Assembly (NCBI GenBank): GCA_000023185.1
Contig: CP001622.1
Coordinates: 4,192,501 to 4,256,500, forward strand
Direction of reading: 5' to 3'
Source: Rhizobium leguminosarum bv. trifolii WSM1325
GTDB taxonomy: Bacteria > Pseudomonadota > Alphaproteobacteria > Rhizobiales > Rhizobiaceae
Length of the DNA stretch: 64,000 nucleotides
In this document: positions 51,412 to 59,476 of the stretch, in pieces
Position numbering within the stretch: position 1 is the first letter of the stretch
Layout: every line of letters starts with the position of its first letter
The notes under the pieces: model-generated
What the model saw: the letters and a program-made list of their open reading frames with translations, nothing else
Told to the model about the DNA's origin: nothing
Database searches by the model: none
Translations under genes and position numbers: made by a program

Positions 51412-52662
51412 TCATTCCGCCGCCGTCCGTTGGCCGAAACGCTTCTCGATATAGTCGACAACCAGCGCCTCGAAATCGGCGGCGATATTGGCACCGCGCA
51501 GAGTCAGCGCCTTCCGGCCGTCGATGAAGACGGGGGCGGCCGGCGTTTCGCCAGTGCCCGGAAGCGAAATGCCGATATCGGCATGTTTGCTTTCGCCCGG
51601 CCCGTTGACGATGCAGCCCATGACGGCGACGTTCAGCGCCTCGACCCCAGGATATTTCTCGCGCCAGACAGGCATGTTCTTGCGGATGTCGTTCTGGATA
51701 TTCTGGGCAAGTTCCTGGAACACCGTCGACGTCGTGCGTCCACAGCCCGGACAGGCCGCAACGACGGGTATGAACTGGCGAAAGCCCATGACCTGCAGGA
51801 TTTCCTGCGCCACCTGGACTTCGCGCGTGCGGTCGCCGTTCGGCTCCGGCGTCAGCGACACGCGGATCGTATCGCCGATGCCGTGCTGCAGCACGAAGCC
51901 CATCGCCGCAGACGAGGCGACGATGCCCTTGGTGCCCATGCCGGCTTCGGTCAGGCCGAGATGCAGCGCATGATTGGAGCGTTCGGCAAGCATGGAATTG
52001 ACGGCGATCAGGTCCTGCACCTGGCTGACCTTGGCCGACAGGATGATGCGGTTGCGCGGCAGGCCGATCTCTTCGGCAAGGGCTGCCGAAAGCAGCGCCG
52101 ACTGCACGATCGCCTCGCGCGTCACCTGCCGGGCCGAAAGCGGCGATCCGGCTTCGGCGTTCCGGTCCATCAGCGCCGTCAGCAGATCCTGATCGAGCGA
52201 GCCCCAGTTGACGCCGATGCGCACCGGCTTGTCATAGCGGATCGCCATCTCGATGATCTCGGCGAACTGCTTGTCCTTCTTGTCCTTGAAGCCGACATTG
52301 CCGGGGTTGATGCGGTATTTCGCCAGCGCTTCGGCGCAATCCGGATGATCGGCGAGCAGCTTGTGGCCGATATAGTGGAAGTCGCCGATCAAGGGCACGT
52401 CCATGCCGAGGCGCAGAAGCCGCTCGCGGATCTTCGGCACGGCGGCTGCACTCTCGTCGCGGTCGACGGTAATGCGCACCAGTTCCGAGCCCGCCCGGTG
52501 GAGAGCGGCGACCTGCGCGACGGTGGAATCGATATCGGCCGTATCGGTGTTCGTCATGGACTGCACGACGACCGGCGCCCCGCCGCCGACGATGACGCCG
52601 CCGACATCGACGGCAACGGAAGCGCGGCGCGGTTTCGGATCAAAATCGGCGGCTGACAACAT
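51412..52662 (-). CDS. ispG: 4-Hydroxy-3-methylbut-2-en-1-yl diphosphate synthase (flavodoxin/ferredoxin)
   Basis: This 416-residue enzyme of the MEP isoprenoid pathway has an N-terminal TIM barrel (M-T-N-T-D-T-A-D-I near residue 40) and a C-terminal [4Fe-4S] domain with A-C-P-G-C-G-R and G-C-I-V-N-G-P-G-E. It is a large single-domain form typical of Gram-negatives. The start was placed at ATG 52662; a GTG 15 nt upstream (52677) lies at the edge of a RIME and is an alternative. It precedes hisC in an apparent two-gene unit. Confidence 0.95.
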   Translation of the reverse strand: MLSAADFDPKPRRASVAVDVGGVIVGGGAPVVVQSMTNTDTADIDSTVAQVAALHRAGSELVRITVDRDESAAAVPKIRERLLRLGMDVPLIGDFHYIGHKLLADHPDCAEALAKYRINPGNVGFKDKKDKQFAEIIEMAIRYDKPVRIGVNWGSLDQDLLTALMDRNAEAGSPLSARQVTREAIVQSALLSAALAEEIGLPRNRIILSAKVSQVQDLIAVNSMLAERSNHALHLGLTEAGMGTKGIVASSAAMGFVLQHGIGDTIRVSLTPEPNGDRTREVQVAQEILQVMGFRQFIPVVAACPGCGRTTSTVFQELAQNIQNDIRKNMPVWREKYPGVEALNVAVMGCIVNGPGESKHADIGISLPGTGETPAAPVFIDGRKALTLRGANIAADFEALVVDYIEKRFGQRTAAE

Positions 52663-52679
52663 GGAGAGTTCTTGCACCC

Positions 52680-52786
52680 CTAAAGCATGTCGCGCAAAAG
52701 TGTGCAGCGGTTTTGCGATAACGACATGCGAAAAATAAAAACCTAAAGCGTGAGGAGCAAATCTGAAAGATTGCGACGCGCTTTAG
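52680..52786. repeat. RIME-type repeat, copy 7 (two hairpins)
   Basis: It has the same two-module structure as copy 2 but in the opposite orientation: AAAGCATGTCGC / GCGACATGC-type arms around the core AAAAGTGTGCAGCGGTTTT, then AAAGCGTGAGGAGCAAAT and its partner. It lies directly upstream of ispG and may form part of its leader. Confidence 0.88.
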
Positions 52787-52861
52787 AAACGGTGCTTTTC
52801 AGGTGGATCAAGGCCGGCTGCTTGTCAACCGCCCCTGATATCACTTTTGTTGGGAGGCGGC

Positions 52862-54052
52862 TCAGTGACCGCCTCCGGAGGTCTCATCGGCATAATGGGC
52901 CAGGTTGGAGAGCAGCAGAACGACGATGAGCAGCACCGGCAGCGCCATGAAAACGACGGCAAAACCGATATGCTCGGCGACGAAGCCGATCAACGATGGC
53001 GCAACCAGCATGCCGGAATAGCCCATGGTCGTGACCACCGAGATGCCGATGCCGGGCTTGAGTCCGGGAATATTGCCCGCCGCCGAGAAAGCGATCGGCA
53101 CCATGTTGGAAATGCCGATACCGCAAAACGCAAAGCCCAGGATGGCAAGCTCGGCATTGGGCGCCAGGCCGGCAAGCAGCATGCCGACAATGGCAAACAA
53201 AGTGCAGATGCGTAGCGTCTTGACGCCGCCCAGGCGGTCGCGCACCAGGTCGCCGGCAAAGCGCATGATTGCCATGGTCGCCGAAAAGGCTGCGAAACCA
53301 AGGCCGGAAAGCGCCACGGATGCACCCATTTCCTGCCGGAGATAGAGCGCGCCCCAGTCGAGAACAGCGCCTTCAGGCACCATGCTGAACAGCGCCATCA
53401 ATCCGAGCAGCCACGGCAGCGGTACCATCGGCAGCTTCGTCTTTTCCTTCTTGGCGTCGGGATGCGGCGGATCCGCAAGGATCATCGGCCAGGCGACGGC
53501 AAGGAAGATCGCCGCCAGCACCGTCGCCAGTTGCGCATGGCCGAGAATACCGAGCTTGGAGATCACGATGCCGCCGAGACCTGAGCCGATCAGTCCGCCA
53601 AGGCTCCAGAAAGCGTGGCAGGACGACATGATGGCGCGGCGCATGGATTTCTCGACCGACACTGCATTGGCATTCATCGCCACATCCATTGCGCCGATGA
53701 AGCCGCCGAACAGGAAGAGCGAGATTGCCCCGGTCAGCACATTTGGCGCCAGCGTCAATGCCAGCAGCAACGGCAGCACAGAGACGGCCAGGACCTGAAC
53801 GACGACACGCGAGCCGTGTTTGGCGATCTGCGCACCGGCGATCGGCATCATGACCAGCGAGCCGACGCCGAAGACGAGGATCATCAGCCCAAGCTCGAAC
53901 TTGGTCAGCGCCAGACGCTCGGCAAAATCCGGGATCTTCGGCGCCCAGCAGCCGACGACAAAACCATTCATAAGAAAGAGCAGGGAAACCGCCGCCCTGC
54001 TTCTGGTAATGAAGCCGCTCCGGGCTCCCGGCGCACTCACATGACTATCCAT
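52862..54052 (-). CDS. MFS transporter (YbjJ-like)
   Basis: This 396-residue protein has 12 predicted transmembrane segments. The first loop reads G-C-W-A-P-K-I-P-D-F-A-E-R, and motif A-like sequences are weak, similar to the YbjJ/FucP-like group of the major facilitator superfamily. It is in the inner membrane; the substrate cannot be inferred. It follows a DeoR-family regulator gene by 63 bp on the same strand, so it may be a sugar or sugar-acid transporter under that regulator. Confidence 0.88.
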   Translation of the reverse strand: MDSHVSAPGARSGFITRSRAAVSLLFLMNGFVVGCWAPKIPDFAERLALTKFELGLMILVFGVGSLVMMPIAGAQIAKHGSRVVVQVLAVSVLPLLLALTLAPNVLTGAISLFLFGGFIGAMDVAMNANAVSVEKSMRRAIMSSCHAFWSLGGLIGSGLGGIVISKLGILGHAQLATVLAAIFLAVAWPMILADPPHPDAKKEKTKLPMVPLPWLLGLMALFSMVPEGAVLDWGALYLRQEMGASVALSGLGFAAFSATMAIMRFAGDLVRDRLGGVKTLRICTLFAIVGMLLAGLAPNAELAILGFAFCGIGISNMVPIAFSAAGNIPGLKPGIGISVVTTMGYSGMLVAPSLIGFVAEHIGFAVVFMALPVLLIVVLLLSNLAHYADETSGGGH

Positions 54053-54115
54053 TTCCGGTCTTCCTCATTGCCGGGCTTTCACCCGCCCGGTTTCCCTAAA
54101 CTCTATGATGGCGCC

Positions 54116-54892
54116 TCAGTTCGTTTTCTCGGCGAGAACAGTTCTGCATCCGCGCTCGCGGTAACGGGCGAGAATGGCCGGATCGGCATCGTGCTCGACG
54201 ACCAGGCATTCGCAATGCGCAACCGGCAGGATGCTATGCGGGGCAGCCGTGTCGAATTTCTCCGAGGTTGCAGCCACCAACACCCTTTTGCTCCTGGATG
54301 TCGCAAACCGCTTGAACTCCGCATCCTCGAAGCCGAACACCGTGATGCCGGCCTCGAGATCGACGCCGCAGGCGCCGAGAATGCAGAGATCGGGCGAAAT
54401 CTGCTCCATATCCCGCAAGGCCTTGGCGCCGAGCGAACCGCCCGTCTGCCGATCCACCATCCCGCCGATCAGAATGACGTTGACGGCAGGCTTGTCGATC
54501 AGAGCTGCGGCAATCGCCGGCGCATTGGTCGCAGCCGTCAGCGCAAGTTCGGCCGGCAATGCGTGGGCAATCGCCAGATTGGTGCTGCCGGCGTCGAAGA
54601 ACACGGTCGAACCGGCGGCAATCTGCTTTGCCGCAGCGCGCGCCAGCGCCTGTTTCCGGTCAGCGGCAAAGCCGATGCGCTGCGTCAGACTTCCGTGCGC
54701 CGGCGAGACCGGCAATGCGCCGCCATAGACCCGCTCACAGAGCCCTGCCGCCGCCATCTCCCGCAGATCCCGCCGCACCGTATCCTCGGAGACGCCGAAT
54801 TCGAGCGCAAGCTCCGTCGCCAGCACGCGGCCATTCAGCCGCAGCCTCTCGGAAATCACGCCTTGGCGCTCTCGCAACAGAAAATCCTGCAT
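54116..54892 (-). CDS. DeoR-family transcriptional regulator
   Basis: This 258-residue repressor has an N-terminal helix-turn-helix (residues 15-60; L-A-L-E-F-G-V-S-E-D-T-V-R-R-D-L-R) and a C-terminal DeoRC phosphosugar-binding domain with D-A-G-S-T-N, T-N-A-P-A-I-A and G-A-C-G-V-D motifs. The ATG at 54892 (preceded by TAGGAAC) fits the family; the frame extends 168 nt upstream through the divergent promoter region. It probably represses the downstream MFS gene and possibly the divergent EamA gene, released by a phosphorylated sugar. Confidence 0.92.
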   Translation of the reverse strand: MQDFLLRERQGVISERLRLNGRVLATELALEFGVSEDTVRRDLREMAAAGLCERVYGGALPVSPAHGSLTQRIGFAADRKQALARAAAKQIAAGSTVFFDAGSTNLAIAHALPAELALTAATNAPAIAAALIDKPAVNVILIGGMVDRQTGGSLGAKALRDMEQISPDLCILGACGVDLEAGITVFGFEDAEFKRFATSRSKRVLVAATSEKFDTAAPHSILPVAHCECLVVEHDADPAILARYRERGCRTVLAEKTN

Positions 54893-54921
54893 GTTCCTAC
54901 CGGATCGAGACCTCACAAACC

Positions 54922-54978
54922 GAAAACGTGCATAAACGCTTATGATCATGCAGGCAACATGCACGGTCACACGTTTTC
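54922..54978. promoter_or_regulatory. Nested inverted repeats, DeoR/EamA intergenic region
   Basis: Outer arms GAAAACGTG (54922-54930) and CACGTTTTC (54970-54978) enclose inner arms CGTGCA (54927-54932) and TGCACG (54960-54965). The arrangement lies about 30-85 bp upstream of the DeoR start and would allow looping between two dyads, as DeoR-type repressors do. Confidence 0.5.
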
Positions 54979-55104
54979 TGACGTTTCGAAACAAAGCTCC
55001 ACCACCAGAGCGAATATGCCCTATTGACCGGCCCGGGAGGCGGGAATATCGATTGGTCATTCCCGATTCCCGCCGGCATATCCGCCACCTGGTCCGTTCT
55101 CCCC

Positions 55105-55974
55105 GTGAAAAACTCCGTCAGCCTGGGCATCCTGCTCACGAGCCTCGCCTATATGGCGTTCACCTTCCATGACGCGATCATCAAGATCCTGGCTTCAAGC
55201 ATTCCCGTCTGGCAGATCCTGTTTTTCCGCAGTCTCACCATCCTCGTCGGTTGTCTCGCCTATGGTCGCGGCAAGCTCGTCCACCAGACGATGACATCGC
55301 CGATCATCAAGCCGATGATTGCCCGCAGCATCCTTCTTCTCTGCGCCTGGCTTTCCTACTATTCCGCCGCAAGCCGCCTGCAGCTTGCCGAAGTGACCAC
55401 GCTCTATTACGCCGCACCTGTTGTCGGCACCTTGCTTGCCTGGTTCATCCTGAAGGAGAAGGTCACGCCGGCGCGTTGGCTGGCGGTCGGCGTCGGCTTC
55501 GTCGGCGTCCTCATCGCCTGCAATCCGGTCGGCCTCACCATCTCCTGGCCGGTCTATCTGGCGCTGCAGGCGGCCGTGCTCTGGGCCTCTGCCATGGTGC
55601 TGCTGCGCAAGACCTCGCTGCATGAGAAGACGATTATCCAGCTCACCGTTTCCAACGTCTTTTTCCTTGCCATGACCGGCGTTGCCGTGATCTGGACATG
55701 GCAGACCCCCGATATGACACAGCTCGCGCTCCTCATCGCCACCGGCATCGTTGCCGGCTGCGCGCAGTTCGCCCTTTTCGAAGGCATGCGTCAGGCGCCC
55801 GTCTCCGTGCTTGCGCCATTCGAGTATAGCTCTCTCATCTGGGCCTTCCTCTTGGGCTATCTGATCTGGGCCGACATCCCCACGCAGAATGTGGTCGTCG
55901 GCGCGGCGATAATCCTCGGCGCCGGATTGATCATCATCATCAGCGAAAAACTGCGCCGCCGCATCACCGCCTGA
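55105..55974 (+). CDS. EamA/DMT-family transporter
   Basis: This 289-residue inner-membrane protein has 10 transmembrane segments arranged as two EamA repeats of about 140 residues. The motif S-R-L-Q-L-A-E-V-T-T-L-Y-Y-A-A-P at the end of the first repeat is typical, as is P-V-S-V-L-A-P-F-E-Y-S in the second. It probably moves a metabolite such as an amino acid or nucleobase. The start is uncertain: GTG 55105 (V-K-N-S-V-S-L-G) fits the fold but has no clear ribosome site; a TTG at 55024 would add 27 residues. Confidence 0.88.
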   Translation: MKNSVSLGILLTSLAYMAFTFHDAIIKILASSIPVWQILFFRSLTILVGCLAYGRGKLVHQTMTSPIIKPMIARSILLLCAWLSYYSAASRLQLAEVTTLYYAAPVVGTLLAWFILKEKVTPARWLAVGVGFVGVLIACNPVGLTISWPVYLALQAAVLWASAMVLLRKTSLHEKTIIQLTVSNVFFLAMTGVAVIWTWQTPDMTQLALLIATGIVAGCAQFALFEGMRQAPVSVLAPFEYSSLIWAFLLGYLIWADIPTQNVVVGAAIILGAGLIIIISEKLRRRITA

Positions 55975-56125
55975 TGCCTGTTTCTGCGGGATTCATGGTT
56001 CGAGCGGCCGTTTGAGAAAAATATTTGCAGTTGCTGCTTTTATTCGCAGTTTTCTACGCTTCCGGCGCCATAATTTTCTGACAACTATCCCCATCCGATA
56101 ACAACTCCCAAGGATGGATGAAACA

Positions 56126-56899
56126 ATGAACTGGTTGAAAACCGTCGCCGCCGCCGCCCTCATTCAGGCCGCGGCCCTCCTGCCTGCCCATGCAGGTGAA
56201 AACCTCGCCGCCATCAAATCGGCCGGCGTCTTCAAGATCGGCACCGAAGGCACTTATGCGCCCTTCACCTATCATGACGAAAGCGGCAAGCTCGTCGGCT
56301 TCGATGTCGAGATCGGCGAAGCGATCGCCGCCAAGCTCGGCGTCAAAGCCGAGTTCGTCGAAGGCAAGTGGGATGGCCTGATCGCTGGCCTCGATGCCAA
56401 GCGCTACGATACCGTCATCAACCAGGTCGGCATCACCGAAACCCGCAAGCAGAAGTATGATTTCTCCGAGCCCTATATCGCCTCCAAGGCCGTGCTGATC
56501 GCCCGCGATAGCGACGACAGCATCAAGTCTTTCGCCGACCTGAAGGGCAAGAAGTCCGCCCAGTCGCTGACCAGCAACTTCGGCAAGCTCGCAACCGAAG
56601 CCGGTGCCGAGCTCGTCGGCACCGACGGTTTCGATCAATCGATCCAGCTGGTGCTGACCAAGCGCGCCGACGCCACGATCAACGACAGCCTCTCCTTCCT
56701 CGATTTCAAGAAGCACAAGCCGGACGCGCCGGTGAAGATCGTGGCCGAGCAGGAAAACGCCGATTACTCCGGCGTCATCATCCGCAAGAACGAGCCGGAG
56801 CTTCTCGCCGAAATCAACAAGGCGCTTGCCGACATCAAGACCGACGGCACTTACAAGAAGATCGCCGACAAGTATTTCGGCCAGGATGTTTCCAAGTAA
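56126..56899 (+). CDS. Amino-acid ABC transporter, periplasmic binding protein
   Basis: This 257-residue protein has a signal peptide (residues 1-23, cleavage after P-A-H-A) and the solute-binding fold of cluster 3 (polar amino acids): V-G-F-D-V-E-I-G-E-A-I-A and W-D-G-L-I-A-G-L near the binding site, with D-Y-D-T-V-I-N-Q-V-G type hinge residues. The ATG at 56126 is preferred over one at 56114, which is too close to AAGG. It is the first gene of the operon with permease and ATPase. Cystine or another polar amino acid is a plausible ligand. Confidence 0.93.
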   Translation: MNWLKTVAAAALIQAAALLPAHAGENLAAIKSAGVFKIGTEGTYAPFTYHDESGKLVGFDVEIGEAIAAKLGVKAEFVEGKWDGLIAGLDAKRYDTVINQVGITETRKQKYDFSEPYIASKAVLIARDSDDSIKSFADLKGKKSAQSLTSNFGKLATEAGAELVGTDGFDQSIQLVLTKRADATINDSLSFLDFKKHKPDAPVKIVAEQENADYSGVIIRKNEPELLAEINKALADIKTDGTYKKIADKYFGQDVSK

Positions 56900-56921
56900 G
56901 TTCAACTGAAGAAAAGTCCCT

Positions 56922-57067
56922 TCCCCAACTCCTCCCCACAAGGGGGAGGGGCTTAGCCGGCGGGCCGTCTCATCTCCAAATAAACGTTTCGGCCTGCCGC
57001 TCGGTCGCTATTTCGTGTGAGCCGGCACCTGGATAAGTCCCTCCCCCTTGTGGGGAGGGGTTGGGGA
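56922..57067. repeat. Large inverted repeat between binding-protein and permease genes
   Basis: Two 34-bp arms (56922-56955 and 57034-57067) are reverse complements at 32 of 34 positions, separated by 78 bp. Each arm has a core TCCCCAACYCCTCCCCACAA-type C-rich half followed by GGGGGAGGG. In the transcript they would form a very stable stem right after the binding-protein gene, which could limit read-through or protect the upstream mRNA end. Confidence 0.9.
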
Positions 57068-57112
57068 GGGGTATTTCGGATATCACGACCCAACTGACGA
57101 GAGGCAACTCCC

Positions 57113-57793
57113 TTGGCGCACTGGCTCCAACTGATGGCGGAATCGCTACCCTCGCTCCTGTGGGCGGGGCTGATCTTCACCATTCCGCTGACCCTGCTAT
57201 CCTTCGTCTTTGGCCTGGCCCTCGGGCTCGCCACCGCAATCGCCCGGCTCTTCGGGCCGATGCCGCTTTCGGCCGTCGCGCGCTTCTATGTCTGGGTCAT
57301 CCGCGGCACGCCGCTGCTGGTGCAGCTCTTCGTGATCTTCTACGGCCTGCCGAGCCTCGGCATCCTGCTCGATGCCTTTCCGGCCGCCCTCATCGGCTTC
57401 ACGCTGAATATCGGCGCCTACAGCTCCGAGATCATCCGCGCCGTCATTTCTTCGGTGCCGAAGGGCCAATGGGAAGCAGCCTATTCGATCGGCATGAGCT
57501 GGCGCCAGGCGATGAGCCGCACCATCCTGCCGCAGGCCGCCCGCGTCGCCGTGCCGCCTTTGTCGAACACCTTCATCTCGCTGGTCAAAGACACCTCGCT
57601 TGCTGCGGCCATCACCGTGCCCGAGCTCTTCCAGGCAGCACAGCGCATCGTCGCCACCACCTATGAGCCGTTGATCCTCTATATCGAGGCGGCGCTGATC
57701 TATCTCGTCCTGAGCTCCGTCCTCTCGCAGTTGCAGGTGCGGCTGGAACGCCGCTTCGCGCGTTATGGCGGCATGCTGGAGGCAAATGCATGA
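57113..57793 (+). CDS. Amino-acid ABC transporter, permease
   Basis: This 226-residue HisM/GlnP-type permease has five transmembrane segments and the cytoplasmic EAA loop E-A-A-Y-S-I-G-M-S-W-R-Q-A with the conserved G. The segment R-G-T-P-L-L-V-Q-L-F is family-specific. The frame opens at TTG 57113 with GAGG eight bases upstream, while the next ATG (57134) would remove the first hydrophilic residues, so TTG is favoured. The end overlaps the ATPase start (ATGA at 57790). Confidence 0.93.
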   Translation: MAHWLQLMAESLPSLLWAGLIFTIPLTLLSFVFGLALGLATAIARLFGPMPLSAVARFYVWVIRGTPLLVQLFVIFYGLPSLGILLDAFPAALIGFTLNIGAYSSEIIRAVISSVPKGQWEAAYSIGMSWRQAMSRTILPQAARVAVPPLSNTFISLVKDTSLAAAITVPELFQAAQRIVATTYEPLILYIEAALIYLVLSSVLSQLQVRLERRFARYGGMLEANA

Positions 57794-58551
57794 TCGAGCT
57801 TTCCAACATCGAAAAGCGCTTCGGCGACGCCGTCATCCTCAAGGATATCAGCATCCGTATCCCCGAAGGCAGCGTCACCGCGCTGGTCGGGCCTTCCGGC
57901 GGCGGCAAGAGCACACTGCTGCGCTGCATCAACCTGCTCGAAATTCCGACCGCCGGCTCTATCCGCCTCGGAGAGGAGAAGCTGGCCTTTGTACCGGGCA
58001 AACGAACGAGCTGGCCGGCGATCCAGAAGATCCGCCGCCAGACCGGCATGGTCTTCCAGAATTTCCAGCTCTTCCCGCATCAGACCGCGATCGAGAATGT
58101 CATGGAAGGCCTGGTGACGGTACTGAGATGGCCGAGGGAAAAGGCCCACGAGCGTGCGATGGAATTGCTGACCAAGGTCGGCATGACCGACAAGGCCGAT
58201 GCCTGGCCTTCGACGCTGTCGGGCGGCCAGCAGCAGCGCGTTGCGATCGCCCGCGCACTGGCGCCCTCGCCGCGCGTGCTTCTCTGTGACGAGCCGACAT
58301 CCGCCCTCGATCCCGAGCTTTCGGCCGAAGTGGTCGATGTACTGGGCCAACTTGCCAGCGAAGGCACGACGATGGTGATGGCGACCCACGATCTTCGGCT
58401 CGCCTCGAAGATCGCCAATGACGTTGTTTTCCTGGAAGCCGGCATCGTGGTGGAAACGGGCAGCGCCAGAGCGATCTTCAGCGCGCCGGAGCGGGAACGC
58501 ACCAAACGTTTCATCTCGACGATTAACGCCGCCCATACTTACGATATCTGA
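57790..58551 (+). CDS. Amino-acid ABC transporter, ATP-binding protein
   Basis: This 253-residue ATPase has Walker A G-P-S-G-G-G-K-S-T (34-42), Q-loop V-F-Q-N-F-Q-L-F-P-H, signature L-S-G-G-Q-Q-Q-R, Walker B V-L-L-C-D-E-P-T and the switch His in A-T-H-D-L. It couples ATP hydrolysis to the two-gene permease/binding-protein system. It overlaps the permease by 4 bp and ends the operon; a RIME follows and may terminate the transcript. Confidence 0.95.
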   Translation: MIELSNIEKRFGDAVILKDISIRIPEGSVTALVGPSGGGKSTLLRCINLLEIPTAGSIRLGEEKLAFVPGKRTSWPAIQKIRRQTGMVFQNFQLFPHQTAIENVMEGLVTVLRWPREKAHERAMELLTKVGMTDKADAWPSTLSGGQQQRVAIARALAPSPRVLLCDEPTSALDPELSAEVVDVLGQLASEGTTMVMATHDLRLASKIANDVVFLEAGIVVETGSARAIFSAPERERTKRFISTINAAHTYDI

Positions 58552-58552
58552 G

Positions 58553-58670
58553 CTAGAGCATGATGCCGAAAAGTGTGAGCGGTTTTCGGACGACATCATG
58601 CTCCATTTCTTTGATTTAGATCCGGATTCAGATTCTAGGCCGACCTGGCCTAAAATCATCCGGATCTAGA
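58553..58670. repeat. RIME-type repeat, copy 8 (two hairpins)
   Basis: First hairpin: GAGCATGATG / CATCATGCTC arms around the core AAAAGTGTGAGCGGTTTT. Second hairpin: GATCCGGAT arms around TAGGCCGACCTGGCCTA, the same module as in copy 5. It starts 2 bp after the ATPase stop, on the plus strand. Confidence 0.92.
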
Positions 58671-58713
58671 CTAATGCCGGGATGCGAAGATCCCGGCATG
58701 GCTGGAACTCCAA

Positions 58714-59286
58714 TCAGGAGGCCGTGACGACGGCACGCGCCGCCTTCAGCGCATTACCCCACCAGATGAGCTGATCGAGCTGGTTCTTCGCCGCTTCGTT
58801 GAGATGGGCGTAATCGCTGAGGCTCTTGCCTTCCTTGAGGACGCCGAGATATTCGCCAAGCGCGATATGCACGCCCGTTTTCACCGAAGCCGCCCCCATT
58901 TCCACGAAGATCAGGCGAAGATGCTCCACCGCACGTGCGCCGCCAACGCCGCCGTAACCGACGAAACCGACCGGCTTGTGGATGAACTCGCCGAGGTCGA
59001 TGGCGTTCTTCAAAACCGCAGTCGGCGCGTGATTGTACTCGGCAACTGTGAAAATGAAGCCATCGAATTCACGCAGCTTCTTTTTCCAGCGCTCTGCCGT
59101 TTCGCTTTCAGCGGTCGTGGCACGCTGCTCACCGAAAAAATGCATGGGGTAGTCGAGCAGGTCGAGAACCTCGACCTCAATGTCCTGCCGTTCGGCGGCG
59201 ATAGCGGCAATCCACTTGGCCGGATGCTCGGAAAAACGGCCAATACGCGTGCTGCCGACGATAACGGCAATCTTCAACTTGCTCAT
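58714..59286 (-). CDS. NADPH-dependent FMN reductase (flavodoxin fold)
   Basis: This 190-residue protein has the FMN-phosphate loop G-S-T-R-I-G-R near residues 12-18 and the second flavin motif A-E-Y-N-H-A-P-T-A-V-L-K-N-A-I-D, as in ArsH/ChrR/Azo1-type reductases. It should reduce quinones, chromate or azo compounds using NADPH. The ATG at 59286 was chosen because AGGAA precedes it at nine bases; an ATG three codons upstream is too close to that site. Monocistronic. Confidence 0.92.
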   Translation of the reverse strand: MSKLKIAVIVGSTRIGRFSEHPAKWIAAIAAERQDIEVEVLDLLDYPMHFFGEQRATTAESETAERWKKKLREFDGFIFTVAEYNHAPTAVLKNAIDLGEFIHKPVGFVGYGGVGGARAVEHLRLIFVEMGAASVKTGVHIALGEYLGVLKEGKSLSDYAHLNEAAKNQLDQLIWWGNALKAARAVVTAS

Positions 59287-59343
59287 TGATATCATTTCCT
59301 GATTGGTCTTGGGGGCGGATGGTGGGAGCGCAAGCTTATGAGA

Positions 59344-59375
59344 AAGCCTCCGCGCCGGGCAAGGCGCGAAGGCTT
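59344..59375 (-). terminator. Possible terminator of pyc
   Basis: Arms AAGCCTCCGCGCC and GGCGCGAAGGCTT (12 of 13 pair) with a 6-nt loop lie about 100 bp after the pyc stop. On the minus strand the following sequence has only a short T-run, so efficiency is uncertain. Confidence 0.5.
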
Positions 59376-59476
59376 CGAAAAATCAGCTTTTTGACAGGCC
59401 GATCGTACACAATCGAGTGAATGGAGCCCGCTCGAAAAGCCGGCCGATGGGCGCCTTTGCCAAGGATGGCAGCGCT

